From positions 186,001-250,000 of IMG/VR virus record IMGVR_UViG_3300032245_001860: a stretch of 64,000 bases of DNA; one strand, given 5' to 3'. The notes under the pieces are model-generated. The model had not been told where the DNA came from and did not search any database. It worked only from the letters and a program-made list of their open reading frames with translations. This document shows positions 48,101 through 56,559 of this stretch, piece after piece. Numbering within the stretch: the stretch's first letter is position 1; the number at the start of each line of letters is the position of its first letter. The position numbers and the translations under genes are program-made. This DNA is from a virus.

Positions 48101-50957
48101 TGAACAAATTGTTGTAATCAATGCTTAGTACTACATCAGAACCAGAAACAAAATATTCTTGCCCTAAATTGTATTGATTGTCATCTCCTGGAGTTATTGA
48201 AGTGACTCCTAAAGCTGAAATGTTATTAGCGTATCCAATAACACCTTGCATGTATATTACTGAGCTTCCAAAAGATGAACCACCAACCATATAGCCACTG
48301 TTAACTAAAACTTTAGTTGGTCTTTCATATGGAGAACTTTTAATTTTTATATTTGTTCCTGAAAGATATTCAGTAGAAACATCAAAATCAGTATGTTTTA
48401 CAAAATAAACGCTGCCACCAGTTCCAGTTAATTTTGCTCTATATATGCCATTATAAGAAGAGGCACATGAATTACCTGTTCCAATATAAAATAAGACTTC
48501 TTCATTATTTGATAACAATGTGTTATTTGATATTTTCGTAGATATAGCTGTTCCTGAACTGATAGGCAATCCTGCAATAGTTGAAGTCTTGTAAACTGCT
48601 TTTACTTTATAATTTTGATAATCTTGTGTATACCAATCAAAATCAATCTCTTGTAAAAATGCACTACTTAAATTATCAGTTGCAAAGAAACTATTAATGT
48701 TTTCTTTGCTTGGATACTTAATTTCTGGCACATAAATATTTCCGTAAGTATTGTTTGCATAAGAAGTTGAACCATATGCAGAGATGTTTCTTGCGTATAG
48801 AACACCATTAATTTCATTTCGCATATTTGGTGTTACGGTAAATATGTCAGAATTTGTTGATGTGATATTTCTTAGAATATCTGCTGACCAAGTTACAAGT
48901 GAATCTGAATAACTAAATACTGCTTTTTGTGGTGATGATAGTGTTGCATTATATAATCCATTGACTAAAGTGTTGGAAGTGTTAACAAGCACTTTGTCGT
49001 TTGTATTAACTCCAACAGAAAAATCATCTGGAGAAATATATACACTACTAAATTTATCTACTACAGTTGAAGTATTTGCGGTTATTGTAGAGGCACTTGT
49101 TATATTTACAAATTCAACATTAGCAGTGCCAGCAGATACATTATTTTCATTTGAATAAAGAAAATAAGTAGTTCCTGTCCCTGTAGAGTTTGCAATTGAA
49201 CCATTGACAATTTGATATTGCGAGTAAAAATTAAGGGCTTTAGTTGAGCCTATAGTACTATTGCCTACAACATAAATTCCATTTTGAGACTGAGTAGCAT
49301 TTTGATTTGCAACTAATACTCTTTGTGAAATTGCAATACCACTATTCGAAAATTTTGATAAATTTACGCTGTTAAAATTAGAAATTTCTGAAATTGTAAT
49401 ATTAGCGACTGGTGCATAGTAGTAATTAGTAAATCTTGAATCTAAAGAAATACCATCTAAATTAAGAACAAAATTAGGATTATAAGTTACTTCTCTATTC
49501 ATATAGAAATAAGAACTTCCAATTGCACTTAAGCTATTCTTGGTACTTACAATATATGGGGCAATTTCTGATGATGTGTCAAAATCCGTATGTCTTTTCC
49601 AAACTGAAGTAGAGCCAAGACCTACACTAAAAATGTTATATACTCCACTGTATGCACTATTGTAATGCTTGACTAATACTTTTTCATTTGCTACAGTAAG
49701 AGTCGTAACTCCAGATCCTGACACTATATGTGATGGCGCACTCGTAAATGTTCCAGCATTGCTTGTAAAATCAAAAGTAAAAGCTATAGAACTTGTATTG
49801 CCAATTTCATAATACCAGTCTGCTGCATATCTGCTGTAGTAATGTGTTGCATCTACCCAATCAGAGGCTAATGTTGTTGCAACTCCGGGAGTGGAATCTG
49901 GAATAATTACTCCGCCACTTCCTCCGCCTTCTTCATAAGATGTCATAGCTGTAAAATCAGATGTTAAGTAATGTCTGTAATATTTACCGCCATATGTTGT
50001 CCCTGTCATGACTTGAACGCTGACAGGTATTTGTTTAGTGATGTTGTAAACTGCTAAGTCCCAAAAACTATCTTTAGCATCTGTACTTGTTCTTGTATCG
50101 ACTATTGTATTTTTATTTGTCGCATAGAGGCTTGAAAGGTAATAAATTCCATTTGTAGCTTTATTTGTTTGATCTTTAACTAAAATTCTGTCATTTAATG
50201 ATAACTGCACATTGTCAATATAATTATTTTGGGAAGAAAGTCCTGATCCTGATGTTTGTAAATTTTCAGTGGTTGCTGCAACTACATTATCTAATTGATA
50301 AATATTGTTTCTGCTTACCCACTTGATGGAAGTTGTTCCATATCCTACAAATTGAAATGGGCTATAACCTGAAAGATATGAAAAATATGAAGAAGCTCCA
50401 ATGCTTACTATTTTTCCGGCAGTGTAAATATCTTCCCCGACTTGGTATGAAAAACCAGAAAAACCTGTACCTGTTTTTTGACCCAATATTTTATATAAGC
50501 CATTTTCACTTTTAGAAGTTTGTGATTTGACTAAAATATTATTTCCAGTTGAAATTTTATATCCATCAATATACAGAGGTGCGACAAGTCTTTGTATACC
50601 TCCTAAATTTTCTGATGAAAGATTCAAATTTGTAGCAACATATGCATTTGGAAGTTGCTCTATATTGAAAGTATCTAATGGGGTGATCCTAAATTCAAAC
50701 CCTAAATCATCAACAATAGAAACTGCATCAGAGGATTTTATGACTGGAAATTCTGTTCCTGTGTATATATCAGCAAAAGAATTATCCAGCCATATTTTGA
50801 CATCTTCAACACTTGAATTTAGCCACTTTAGTTTATAAATCTTTTTGCTCCATGAGTTAGCCGTAGCCGTACCCATACCAGCAAAAGGAATTTCTTTATT
50901 TACTTCACTTTGTAAATCTGTTGTGCTTATTTCTGACCAAATCAGTGCGTGAGACAT
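45102..50957 (-). CDS. Giant fibre-like protein with about 12 NGIY modules
   Basis: A 1951-residue protein. About a dozen diverged modules of 80-150 residues repeat along its length. Each centres on 'VLVKxQTxxxxNGIY', often preceded by 'VDGVxLxxGDR' and followed by 'WxRxxDxxxxxE'. Clear copies are 'NILVKSQTSKSENGLY', 'RILVKDQTNKATNGIY', 'LVLAKDQTNKKQNGIY' and 'RILVKNQDSNKSQNGIY'. The same module occurs in the plus-strand giant genes near 330, 3200, 10400 and 12750, so these genes belong to one modular family. No enzyme motif, signal peptide or membrane segment is evident. It lies 18 bases downstream of the phoH-like gene. A receptor-binding fibre or tail-surface role is inferred. Confidence 0.82.
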   Translation of the reverse strand: MSHALIWSEISTTDLQSEVNKEIPFAGMGTATANSWSKKIYKLKWLNSSVEDVKIWLDNSFADIYTGTEFPVIKSSDAVSIVDDLGFEFRITPLDTFNIEQLPNAYVATNLNLSSENLGGIQRLVAPLYIDGYKISTGNNILVKSQTSKSENGLYKILGQKTGTGFSGFSYQVGEDIYTAGKIVSIGASSYFSYLSGYSPFQFVGYGTTSIKWVSRNNIYQLDNVVAATTENLQTSGSGLSSQNNYIDNVQLSLNDRILVKDQTNKATNGIYYLSSLYATNKNTIVDTRTSTDAKDSFWDLAVYNITKQIPVSVQVMTGTTYGGKYYRHYLTSDFTAMTSYEEGGGSGGVIIPDSTPGVATTLASDWVDATHYYSRYAADWYYEIGNTSSIAFTFDFTSNAGTFTSAPSHIVSGSGVTTLTVANEKVLVKHYNSAYSGVYNIFSVGLGSTSVWKRHTDFDTSSEIAPYIVSTKNSLSAIGSSYFYMNREVTYNPNFVLNLDGISLDSRFTNYYYAPVANITISEISNFNSVNLSKFSNSGIAISQRVLVANQNATQSQNGIYVVGNSTIGSTKALNFYSQYQIVNGSIANSTGTGTTYFLYSNENNVSAGTANVEFVNITSASTITANTSTVVDKFSSVYISPDDFSVGVNTNDKVLVNTSNTLVNGLYNATLSSPQKAVFSYSDSLVTWSADILRNITSTNSDIFTVTPNMRNEINGVLYARNISAYGSTSYANNTYGNIYVPEIKYPSKENINSFFATDNLSSAFLQEIDFDWYTQDYQNYKVKAVYKTSTIAGLPISSGTAISTKISNNTLLSNNEEVLFYIGTGNSCASSYNGIYRAKLTGTGGSVYFVKHTDFDVSTEYLSGTNIKIKSSPYERPTKVLVNSGYMVGGSSFGSSVIYMQGVIGYANNISALGVTSITPGDDNQYNLGQEYFVSGSDVVLSIDYNNLFNFPSLAPIQHFIAGDLQNKDTVDGDMLTVNRGSQLYTILTDPSVIYFYEIGDRVIYQDSNEDVWNSGLPNHVNGIYQIVHINPNTWTYYLRRVKQNVTDGHIDYFKNLEIAPGDTIFDAAIHLVKAGTSDTYYWSENNYPSVDVFVVDAQGNKTSFYNQIDFDLNPQFGYIAPYSGFATSSTDTLHVFLYSDFNTPRYNEQQKSLLNRYFTVEQVLDQKYFINSGTSITQHKYTPDNIYFQISNTSGLGTTTESKYNTDRNHWYKIYDENKSYKLDVDKIVEVSDNNDYFFTSRLSSDGYYKKVGSAFTASYFESNIYMPGTGETLGLFTGTLYLEKAISSGSGFTIDKWFQSLNLLSDQNVLVLSNNEVGLGTTLQTSYYNDKDVLIKHNKAGKRDQKLYKFANLGYTPVTLSYDTNFTNPLTPLNVLYGASKYFLHYNPNNTSRSDGNKTWYDYESVDIYSCNISTGTAITDFSDFGGIINSYSPAVNDLVLAKDQTNKKQNGIYSVYSNPVYKLSRSGDFSSASDIKALGRIVYGNTTYELILPSTTPYSIGTTSGNTSINWIKSGYGQTIDVKAATFTNYSGLALTTAFPDSIDNVTLAADDKVLLLSQTTSNEKYVGRFTKNIAPIYSRVPAGSGTYTAGFSITSCYVVDLNSSKQYELYFNPSNATLGSDNIDWFERNKIANYSPCTKIINFNTSLVSSFTDPSIFLGQTILLLSQSNDKENGIYKADSNISYYLSRHENLDESSEITISKKCYVTSGLASTGYYALVFDESGTPSIGNSSLYWARVNLNNKLSDCNCATTSSNTDINLSNPPSTVDGVILEKGYRILVKNQDSNKSQNGIYVVTGSGAEYAWARAEDLNSDSEVKPQLTVYVTSGTTNEATIWRIKLGLPRTITYSQLSEYIIGTDSIQWISVDKDGLYNSNPNTWQLLGNNIDNAFYLGSAKIDKYSTANSNRFAIAVKIPTSDSLSNNNLTTNGKIRNINFKVEYKTVED

Positions 50958-50975
50958 TTGTAATCCATCTGAATT

Positions 50976-52343
50976 TTATTTTCTTTGAGCTTCAGGACGA
51001 TTGAAAATATCACTTGCTACAGCTGCCAATTCTGATCTTTCAACCTTAGTTAAGGTAACAGAAGCGACAAGCGCGTTTTTCTTTCCACCAGAGATAGCAT
51101 GAGCTAAACCATTAGACTTTGCATCCAAATATGGATTCTCCACTTGTGAAAGGTCACCAAGCAAAATTACCTTGGAATCTTTTCCACAGCGCTCAATTAC
51201 CATTCTTGCTTCTCTTGCTGTGATATTTTCAGCTTCATCAAGTATTATTATGGATCTTGGGATAGAACGACCTTGAATAAAAGCCATAGCTTCCACTTCA
51301 ATAATACCTTCACGGCACATTTCCTCAAATCTATTATTTGTGGATAATGTTTTAGCTCCTAAAATTTGGTCAATATTGTCTTTGATTGGCCCTAACCATG
51401 CAGCAATCTTTTCAAATTTATCACCTGGTAATGCTCCAATATCTTTTCCACCAACTGGAATAAGAGGCTTCATAACAACAATCTTGTCATAAATTTCTTG
51501 ATTGATCATTTGAAGAGCAGCAGCTAATGCCAAAAATGATTTACCAGTACCAGCTTTACCAGAAAGTGTTACTAAAGGTATGGTTAAATCAGTGAGAATT
51601 TCAAGAGCACATTTTTGCTCTAAGTTTTTTCCTTGAATACCAGAATAAGCTTTAATTTCTTTTGAATTTGACTTTTCTTTAAGTACTTTTAATTTTCCAT
51701 TTTTATGATACGTAGGGCACTTGCTGTCGCCATACTCAAAAATAGTAAATTCATTTGGATTTAGGTCTTTAATTTTTGCTTGAAGATCTTGTGAAAGAGA
51801 TTCAATAAGAACTTCATCAGTACTCCAAAGAGTATTCCAGTCACTTTGAGAGTCACATGAAACAAATCTAACTCCAGTGTACTCTCTGTCTTCAAGTTGA
51901 TCAGCTTTATAATTCTCTGCAACACATCCCCAGGTTATTGCACGAATTCTTAAACCAGTGTCTTTTGTAATAATGGCTACTTTTTTTCTTGGATTAGCAG
52001 CCTTAAGAGCTAAACAACATTCAATAATAGCATTATCAGAATGTACTTTAACAATATTAGGTCTTTCATTTTTTTGCAAAGGAGATTCAGTGTTATATAC
52101 AAACAATCTACCATTTTGTTCGTTTATTTTCACGCCTTTCAAAAGATCTGTAAGGGTATAGTTTTCTAAGTTTCTAAAAACTTCTCTGGCGCTCCATCCT
52201 ACGCTTTCTTTTCTGGTCTTAATGTCATCTAAGTCGTCAATCACAGCAAGTGGTACGTAGATATCATTTTCGCCAAATTTGTAGAGAGCAAGGGGATCAT
52301 GAAGTAAAACGCAAGTGTCAATGATGTAAATATGCTTTGCCAA
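50976..52343 (-). CDS. PhoH-like ATPase with N-terminal PIN domain
   Basis: A 455-residue protein starting with TTG at 52343, 9 bases after a strong GAGGAG. No earlier ATG fits and the PIN fold starts at residue 5. Residues about 1-150 are a PIN domain with acidic D9 ('IIDTCVLLHD'), D36/D37 and D128 ('TKDTGLR'). Residues about 240-440 are the PhoH ATPase with Walker A 'GKAGTGKS' (262-269), 'MKPLIPVGGKDIGALPGD' and Walker B 'IIILDE' (365-370). PIN-PhoH proteins couple an RNA-helicase-like ATPase to an RNase, and PhoH genes are frequent in large phages. RNA turnover is the likely activity. A promoter with a 16-base spacer lies just upstream. Confidence 0.92.
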   Translation of the reverse strand: MAKHIYIIDTCVLLHDPLALYKFGENDIYVPLAVIDDLDDIKTRKESVGWSAREVFRNLENYTLTDLLKGVKINEQNGRLFVYNTESPLQKNERPNIVKVHSDNAIIECCLALKAANPRKKVAIITKDTGLRIRAITWGCVAENYKADQLEDREYTGVRFVSCDSQSDWNTLWSTDEVLIESLSQDLQAKIKDLNPNEFTIFEYGDSKCPTYHKNGKLKVLKEKSNSKEIKAYSGIQGKNLEQKCALEILTDLTIPLVTLSGKAGTGKSFLALAAALQMINQEIYDKIVVMKPLIPVGGKDIGALPGDKFEKIAAWLGPIKDNIDQILGAKTLSTNNRFEEMCREGIIEVEAMAFIQGRSIPRSIIILDEAENITAREARMVIERCGKDSKVILLGDLSQVENPYLDAKSNGLAHAISGGKKNALVASVTLTKVERSELAAVASDIFNRPEAQRK

Positions 52344-52363
52344 AATATTGGTCTCCTCGCATT

Positions 52364-52391
52364 GTTATAGATCTTGTGATCATAGTGTAAA
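52364..52391 (-). promoter_or_regulatory. phoH promoter
   Basis: On the minus strand TTTACA (52391-52386) and TATAAC (52369-52364) are separated by 16 bases; both match 5 of 6 sigma70 consensus positions. The predicted start lies at the beginning of the GAGGAG site, giving a very short leader. Confidence 0.55.
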
Positions 52392-52419
52392 TTTCTTTTT
52401 AGCTATCCGGCAATCCTGT

Positions 52420-53406
52420 TTACAAAGGTAGAGCAGGTGTCTCTTTTTCGTCTATACCAAGGTCTTCGTCATCCTTAATTCCACTTAAGAAATCTGCAGC
52501 TTTCTCATCTTCAACAACTTCAAAAGATCTCATGTTTAAGATTGATGAAAGAGATTGTTTGTCAAATTTCCTTAGCTCATTAGAATCAAGCCATTTAGTT
52601 TCTACAGCTTTTAATTCTACTTTTAGTTTCCCATCTCTAAACATTTGCAAATCATTTGAAAGTTTATTTTCAATATAGTTAATTGCTGTGTCAAGATTTG
52701 TTGTTTCAAGCAAATCAAAATCATTATAAGAAACTGCCCCAATAGATCCTTGGCTTAAAGTGTTGCCAAAAGGATCTAATATTTTTTGCTCAGTTCTAAT
52801 AAAAGAAAGACTTGTTTTAGGTATGCAGATATAAATTTTAAATGGAAGCGAATCATCAATTTGATCAGAATTTGTAAGTCTTAAAACCTCATTTTCATCA
52901 TTAACTATAGATAAAACTAATTTGTTTTTATCGTCAATCACCCAATCCCATTCATAATTATGTTCTTCTGTTTTAGGAATAAAAGCTGGAATTATTTTCA
53001 AGTCACTTTTCTTTTCGCAAATGCTTAAAAATAATTGAAATCCAATAGTATCCTCTGGTGTCCCTTTTCTGAATGTCCCAACTTTATTCCAGTCAATTGC
53101 AAAATCACTGGTAATATTAGTTATCTCAAATTCATCAAAATGTCCCTGATCATATATTCTTCTCAACAATGGATCTTCCAAAATTCTTCTCGCTCTTACA
53201 AGGTCTAAAAATGTTTCCTTAGAACCACCAAAGTCAGGATGTGCTTTTCTTGCTTGTTTGCGAAATGATTTCTCAATTAATTGTGAAATTTCTATTTTGT
53301 TTTGTCTTGTTTTACTATCAGGTAGGTTTTCTTTTGAGATTCCCAAAATAGAATAATAATCCTTATTGAAATCTATGATGTTTTTTGGATCAAATTCTTT
53401 GGACAT
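52420..53406 (-). CDS. J-domain protein (second Hsp40-like)
   Basis: A 328-residue protein when started at ATG 53406, which has TATAAA exactly 12 bases upstream. The longer frame to 53484 would overlap the divergent gene at 53438. A J domain occupies about residues 15-100 with HPD at 56-58 ('RKAHPDFGG') and 'YYSILGIS' at the start. No zinc-finger region follows. The remaining 220 residues are unassigned, with 'WDWVIDDKNKLVLSIV' and 'IKDDEDLGIDEKETPALPL' at the end. It may recruit the phage DnaK to a specific client. It shares its promoter region with the glucosaminidase gene in the opposite direction. Confidence 0.85.
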   Translation of the reverse strand: MSKEFDPKNIIDFNKDYYSILGISKENLPDSKTRQNKIEISQLIEKSFRKQARKAHPDFGGSKETFLDLVRARRILEDPLLRRIYDQGHFDEFEITNITSDFAIDWNKVGTFRKGTPEDTIGFQLFLSICEKKSDLKIIPAFIPKTEEHNYEWDWVIDDKNKLVLSIVNDENEVLRLTNSDQIDDSLPFKIYICIPKTSLSFIRTEQKILDPFGNTLSQGSIGAVSYNDFDLLETTNLDTAINYIENKLSNDLQMFRDGKLKVELKAVETKWLDSNELRKFDKQSLSSILNMRSFEVVEDEKAADFLSGIKDDEDLGIDEKETPALPL

Positions 53407-53412
53407 ATTTTT

Positions 53413-53420
53413 TTTATAAA
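53413..53420. promoter_or_regulatory. Palindromic TTTATAAA between divergent genes
   Basis: TTTATAAA reads as TATAAA on both strands. On the minus strand TATAAA (53418-53413) begins 12 bases before the J-protein ATG. On the plus strand TATAAA (53415-53420) begins 23 bases before the 53438 ATG. One box could serve both genes. Confidence 0.4.
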
Positions 53421-53437
53421 GAATTAATGAGAGAATA

Positions 53438-54331
53438 ATGATGAATTTTCGTAAAATAGCACAGTTAGCAACACAGCATGACAAAAAGCAAGATTATAAA
53501 ATTGCTGATTTATTTACAAAAGTATTGCTCAAGTATGCCCAAGAAGAAGCTCCATTTGATATCACTGAGGGAGAAGCCTCCAATGATCCCAAAACTGTAT
53601 TAGACTATTTTACTGGTTTTGTATTTGATATGATTTCAAGAAAACCAACTATCAGTAAATCACAAATAAAAGCAGAGTTGGACAAAAAGATTGATGAAAA
53701 AATAGAAAATCTTTCTAATTTAGAAAAAGTTAAATTAAGTAACATCAAAGAAGATGTTTTGAATGAATTGAACAAAAATTCTTGGTATACAAAATTATCA
53801 GAAGACAATGAAGATTATGGCAAGCCTGGAGAAATTACTGGTGGGCCAAAAGAATTTTTAGAAAAACTTGGACCAGCAGCACAACAAGCATCTCAAAATG
53901 TAGATAACAATATTCCGGCATCTATAATTCTTGCGATGGCTGCTTGGGAATCTGGATGGGGTAAAAGTAAATTAGCAGCTGAACATGGTAATTTCTTTGG
54001 AATTAAACAAAGCCCTACATCTGGATCTTCATCAGGAGTATCTATGGGTACTTTTGAATTTAACGGTGGCAAGCATAGAGAAACTGCCGAATTTGCTCAA
54101 TTTGAAAATGATGCTACAGCCTCAATGTCTGCTCTACCTAATTTCTTTGCAAATAACAGAAGATACAATGATGTTTTTAGAAAAGGCGAACAATATAAAA
54201 ATGATAAATCATCAAGTAGTTTATTTGCTGTTGTAGATGCTATTTTTGATGCTGGATATTCTACTGATCCTGGCGAGCCTGAAAACATAAAGAAACTTAT
54301 TGTCAGATATAATCTTGGTAAATACGACTAA
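53438..54331 (+). CDS. Virion-type peptidoglycan hydrolase, GH73 glucosaminidase domain
   Basis: A 297-residue protein with consecutive ATG codons at 53438 and 53441 and a GAGAG site. The C-terminal 160 residues form a FlgJ-like glucosaminidase domain. The catalytic glutamate is E171 in 'AAWESGWGKSKLA', followed by 'GNFFGIKQSP' and the end motif 'YNLGKYD'. The first 135 residues are an unrelated helical leader beginning 'MNFRKIAQLA', with 'ENLSNLEKVKLSNI'. There is no signal peptide, so it likely acts from the virion by cleaving the glycan backbone at entry rather than as a secreted endolysin. The N-terminal 'KIAQ' tag is shared with other genes here. It is coupled to the next gene by TAATG. 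Confidence 0.88.
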   Translation: MMNFRKIAQLATQHDKKQDYKIADLFTKVLLKYAQEEAPFDITEGEASNDPKTVLDYFTGFVFDMISRKPTISKSQIKAELDKKIDEKIENLSNLEKVKLSNIKEDVLNELNKNSWYTKLSEDNEDYGKPGEITGGPKEFLEKLGPAAQQASQNVDNNIPASIILAMAAWESGWGKSKLAAEHGNFFGIKQSPTSGSSSGVSMGTFEFNGGKHRETAEFAQFENDATASMSALPNFFANNRRYNDVFRKGEQYKNDKSSSSLFAVVDAIFDAGYSTDPGEPENIKKLIVRYNLGKYD

Positions 54332-54864
54332 TGTGGTACAAAACAGCAAAACAAAAAGTTAATACTTTTGGCTTACCTATTTCTGGTAAAAGCAAATTTA
54401 AATTGTTTGCTGATGAAAACATAGTTCCTGAAGATGAAAATGCTCAGGAAGAAGTTTTTACTGAAGAAGACTCGGTTGAAGAAAAAGTAGACGAGGATGG
54501 GATAGTAATACCCCCTATTGATCCTCAGCCTCAAGAAGAAGTCACTATAGATGATCCTACTAATGATGGTGAATTTTCTCCAGAAGATTTGCAAACAAAT
54601 ATTAGAGCTATGGAAGAGGATCCAACTATAGGCATAAAACTTCCAAAATCTGAAAATGGTGAAGGTGAAGATTTACACCCAAATTGTCATTGTAGAATAA
54701 TAACTTTACCAATACTTTCAAAAATTGGTGTTAATGAGGGTAGAAGAGTTTGGAAACATTCTGAAAATTGCTGTGACAAATGTAGAATGACAGCTCAACA
54801 ATTCAATCAAGCCGAAATTCAAAGATTATTGAACAAAGGTATTGATGTAAATGGAATATCCTGA
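54331..54864 (+). CDS. Acidic protein with MuF-like 'HPNCHCRI' motif
   Basis: A 177-residue protein starting in a TAATG overlap. It begins 'MWYKTAKQKV', a tag shared with the 56323 (minus) gene. A long acidic, Pro-rich linker (about residues 30-110) follows. The end contains 'DLHPNCHCRIITLP', which matches the C-terminal HPNCRC box of MuF/SPP1 gp7 head-morphogenesis proteins, then 'ENCCDKCRMTAQQFN'. Only this end of the MuF fold is present, so it is either a truncated relative or a separate small metal-binding protein. Its 3' end overlaps the convergent gene by 39 bases. Confidence 0.72.
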   Translation: MWYKTAKQKVNTFGLPISGKSKFKLFADENIVPEDENAQEEVFTEEDSVEEKVDEDGIVIPPIDPQPQEEVTIDDPTNDGEFSPEDLQTNIRAMEEDPTIGIKLPKSENGEGEDLHPNCHCRIITLPILSKIGVNEGRRVWKHSENCCDKCRMTAQQFNQAEIQRLLNKGIDVNGIS

Positions 54865-55401
54865 TAAATCAATATCTATTTTCTTTCTCAGTATTTTTTT
54901 AGATGGTGATTTAACATTTCTTAATTGTGATATTAATCTTTTCTTTATGTGATAAGATAAATCTGATCGATTAATTTCTCTAATTAAAATAGTCTTAAAC
55001 TGAGATATTTCAAAATCTGCATGCAAATAGCTATAAAAAATTGTATTTTCTAATTTGTCTAACTGGGCTTCGTAAAGTCCAAATTCTTTTATTGACAAAT
55101 TGTAAAAAGTATTTATTAAGTAATATCTAATTGCATTATATTTCTTAACATTTATTGTTGAAATATCTGACATTTCTTTCAGATCAAACAAAAAATCAAT
55201 ATTTCCCTTGACTTGAAATATTTCTCCATTTACTTTAATTAAGTACAAACCAACTATCACATCATTTTCTAATATTGAAACTATTGGTTGTCCCGAAATT
55301 AAATTAATTTCTTGCAAGCTATTTATATTATTAGGATTTTTTATTCCTAACATATGAATATCTTGCTCATTTTTTCTGACAAAAGTTAAGTATGCTTTCA
55401 T
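54826..55401 (-). CDS. Protein of unknown function
   Basis: A 191-residue protein that starts in an ATGA overlap with the upstream gene. The sequence is very AT-rich, Lys-, Ile- and Asn-heavy and free of recognisable motifs. The N-terminal half reads as beta strands ('SGQPIVSILENDVIVGLYLI'), the C-terminal half as helices with a basic stretch ('NVKSPSKKILRKKIDIDL'). It overlaps the convergent gene at its 3' end by 39 bases. With the next gene up it forms a two-gene pair of similar composition that looks recently acquired or fast-evolving. Confidence 0.65.
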   Translation of the reverse strand: MKAYLTFVRKNEQDIHMLGIKNPNNINSLQEINLISGQPIVSILENDVIVGLYLIKVNGEIFQVKGNIDFLFDLKEMSDISTINVKKYNAIRYYLINTFYNLSIKEFGLYEAQLDKLENTIFYSYLHADFEISQFKTILIREINRSDLSYHIKKRLISQLRNVKSPSKKILRKKIDIDLSGYSIYINTFVQ

Positions 55402-56000
55402 ATCACAATATTTTCAATTATTGAATTTTCAGAATAATTTTTACAATCGCCCCATAAATTAATCCAATAATCTTTTAATTTGTTTTTCTTCGAAATAGAA
55501 GAGCAAGTATCATAAATCGGTTTTTTAATTTCAGTTAGGCTGAGTAATTTTTTATGACTTTTATTTCTTTCTTCATAGATAGTAAATAAAGACTTGTCTA
55601 TAGAATTTTTATTATTAAGTAAAAATTCATAAACTAAATCATTTTCAAAAGGATTTGCTCTTATTTTATCAATTAGAAGAATATTTTCTGAAATAAAGTC
55701 TGACAATTCATCATCAATTAAGTCTATCAAAGTAAGTCTTTTATTTTTTGGCATAATATAAATTTGCACAGGAGAAATTTTTACTTTTCTTAAATTGATC
55801 GTATTTATATTTTTAAAATGAAGAATATTTTTTGAATGAAGAAATGAAAAAACATCTGGGATTTCTTCAATGTTTTTGAAATAAACCCAGGGATAATCTT
55901 CTTGATCAGCTAAAAAAGCTCTCAAACTTATAAGAATATCTATCTTATCATTTTGAGAGCTTTCTGTGATAATTTTTTTCAGGTCTGCTATATTATTCAC
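55398..56000 (-). CDS. Protein of unknown function
   Basis: About 200 residues if started at GTG 56000, which has AGAG 8 bases upstream. A TTG at 56027 would add nine hydrophobic residues and is the alternative. The sequence is AT-rich and Lys/Ile/Asn-rich ('NIADLKKIITESSQNDKIDI', 'EIPDVFSFLHSKNILHF'). No motif is recognised. It is coupled to the downstream 191-residue gene by an ATGA overlap. Nothing in the neighbourhood gives a function. Confidence 0.6.
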   Translation of the reverse strand: MNNIADLKKIITESSQNDKIDILISLRAFLADQEDYPWVYFKNIEEIPDVFSFLHSKNILHFKNINTINLRKVKISPVQIYIMPKNKRLTLIDLIDDELSDFISENILLIDKIRANPFENDLVYEFLLNNKNSIDKSLFTIYEERNKSHKKLLSLTEIKKPIYDTCSSISKKNKLKDYWINLWGDCKNYSENSIIENIVI

Positions 56001-56035
56001 AACGATAACTCTAAAATAAAACAACAATAGACGAA

Positions 56036-56323
56036 TTATCGCATGCGGTAATTTTTGCCAAACAATTCATAGACATTTTCAGAAACAAGTTCTTGCAATG
56101 TGTCTTTTTTGGTGTAAAGTCTAATATTTGCAATTCCACCATATTTTTCTTCCATATGGTCTAATACCTTTTTGACTTTTCTATTTATTTCTAACTGTGA
56201 AGGATTATAGTTTCTTTGTTTGCTGAGTAAGTTTCTGACAGCATATTCCGCATCCATTGCAAGAACTTTTACTTCATACAATGGTCTTTGTTTATTTTCC
56301 TCTTCAGCTAATCTATACCACAT
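56036..56323 (-). CDS. Small basic protein with MWYRLA N-terminus
   Basis: A 95-residue protein starting 'MWYRLAEEENKQRP', close to the 'MWYKTAKQ' start of the 54331 gene. The rest is charged and mixed alpha/beta: 'YEVKVLAMDAEYAVRNLLS' and 'KVKKVLDHMEEKYGGIANI'. It begins 2 bases after the preceding stop, with no clear Shine-Dalgarno site, so coupling is likely. Function unknown. Confidence 0.65.
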   Translation of the reverse strand: MWYRLAEEENKQRPLYEVKVLAMDAEYAVRNLLSKQRNYNPSQLEINRKVKKVLDHMEEKYGGIANIRLYTKKDTLQELVSENVYELFGKNYRMR

Positions 56324-56325
56324 AT

Positions 56326-56559
56326 TTATTTATCTATCTTTACATTTGAAACAAAAGCTTCATTAATAACAAAAGCAACATTTTGACTTGGCACGTTGAA
56401 CAAACAACTTGTCATTTTTTCATCCTTATAAATGATGTGAAAATCCTTATTAACTATCAACACTCCCTCGATAGTGCCAATAGAAACTGAAGGATTATAT
56501 GTCTGGATTTTCCACTTGCCTAATCCTCTATTTTGAGAATTATTATCAATAATAGCCAT
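56326..56559 (-). CDS. Small protein of unknown function
   Basis: A 77-residue protein with AGGGGA about 10 bases before the ATG. The sequence 'GKWKIQTYNPSVSIGTIEGV' and 'VNKDFHIIYKDEKMTS' suggests a small beta fold. It is the first gene of a four-gene minus-strand set (56559 to 54826) that diverges from the clpX-like gene. No family is recognised. Confidence 0.65.
   Translation of the reverse strand: MAIIDNNSQNRGLGKWKIQTYNPSVSIGTIEGVLIVNKDFHIIYKDEKMTSCLFNVPSQNVAFVINEAFVSNVKIDK

Noticed and set aside
53407-53484. Longer start for the second J-domain protein
   Set aside because: It would overlap the divergent glucosaminidase gene start. The internal ATG at 53406 has the TATAAA box at the usual -12 position.
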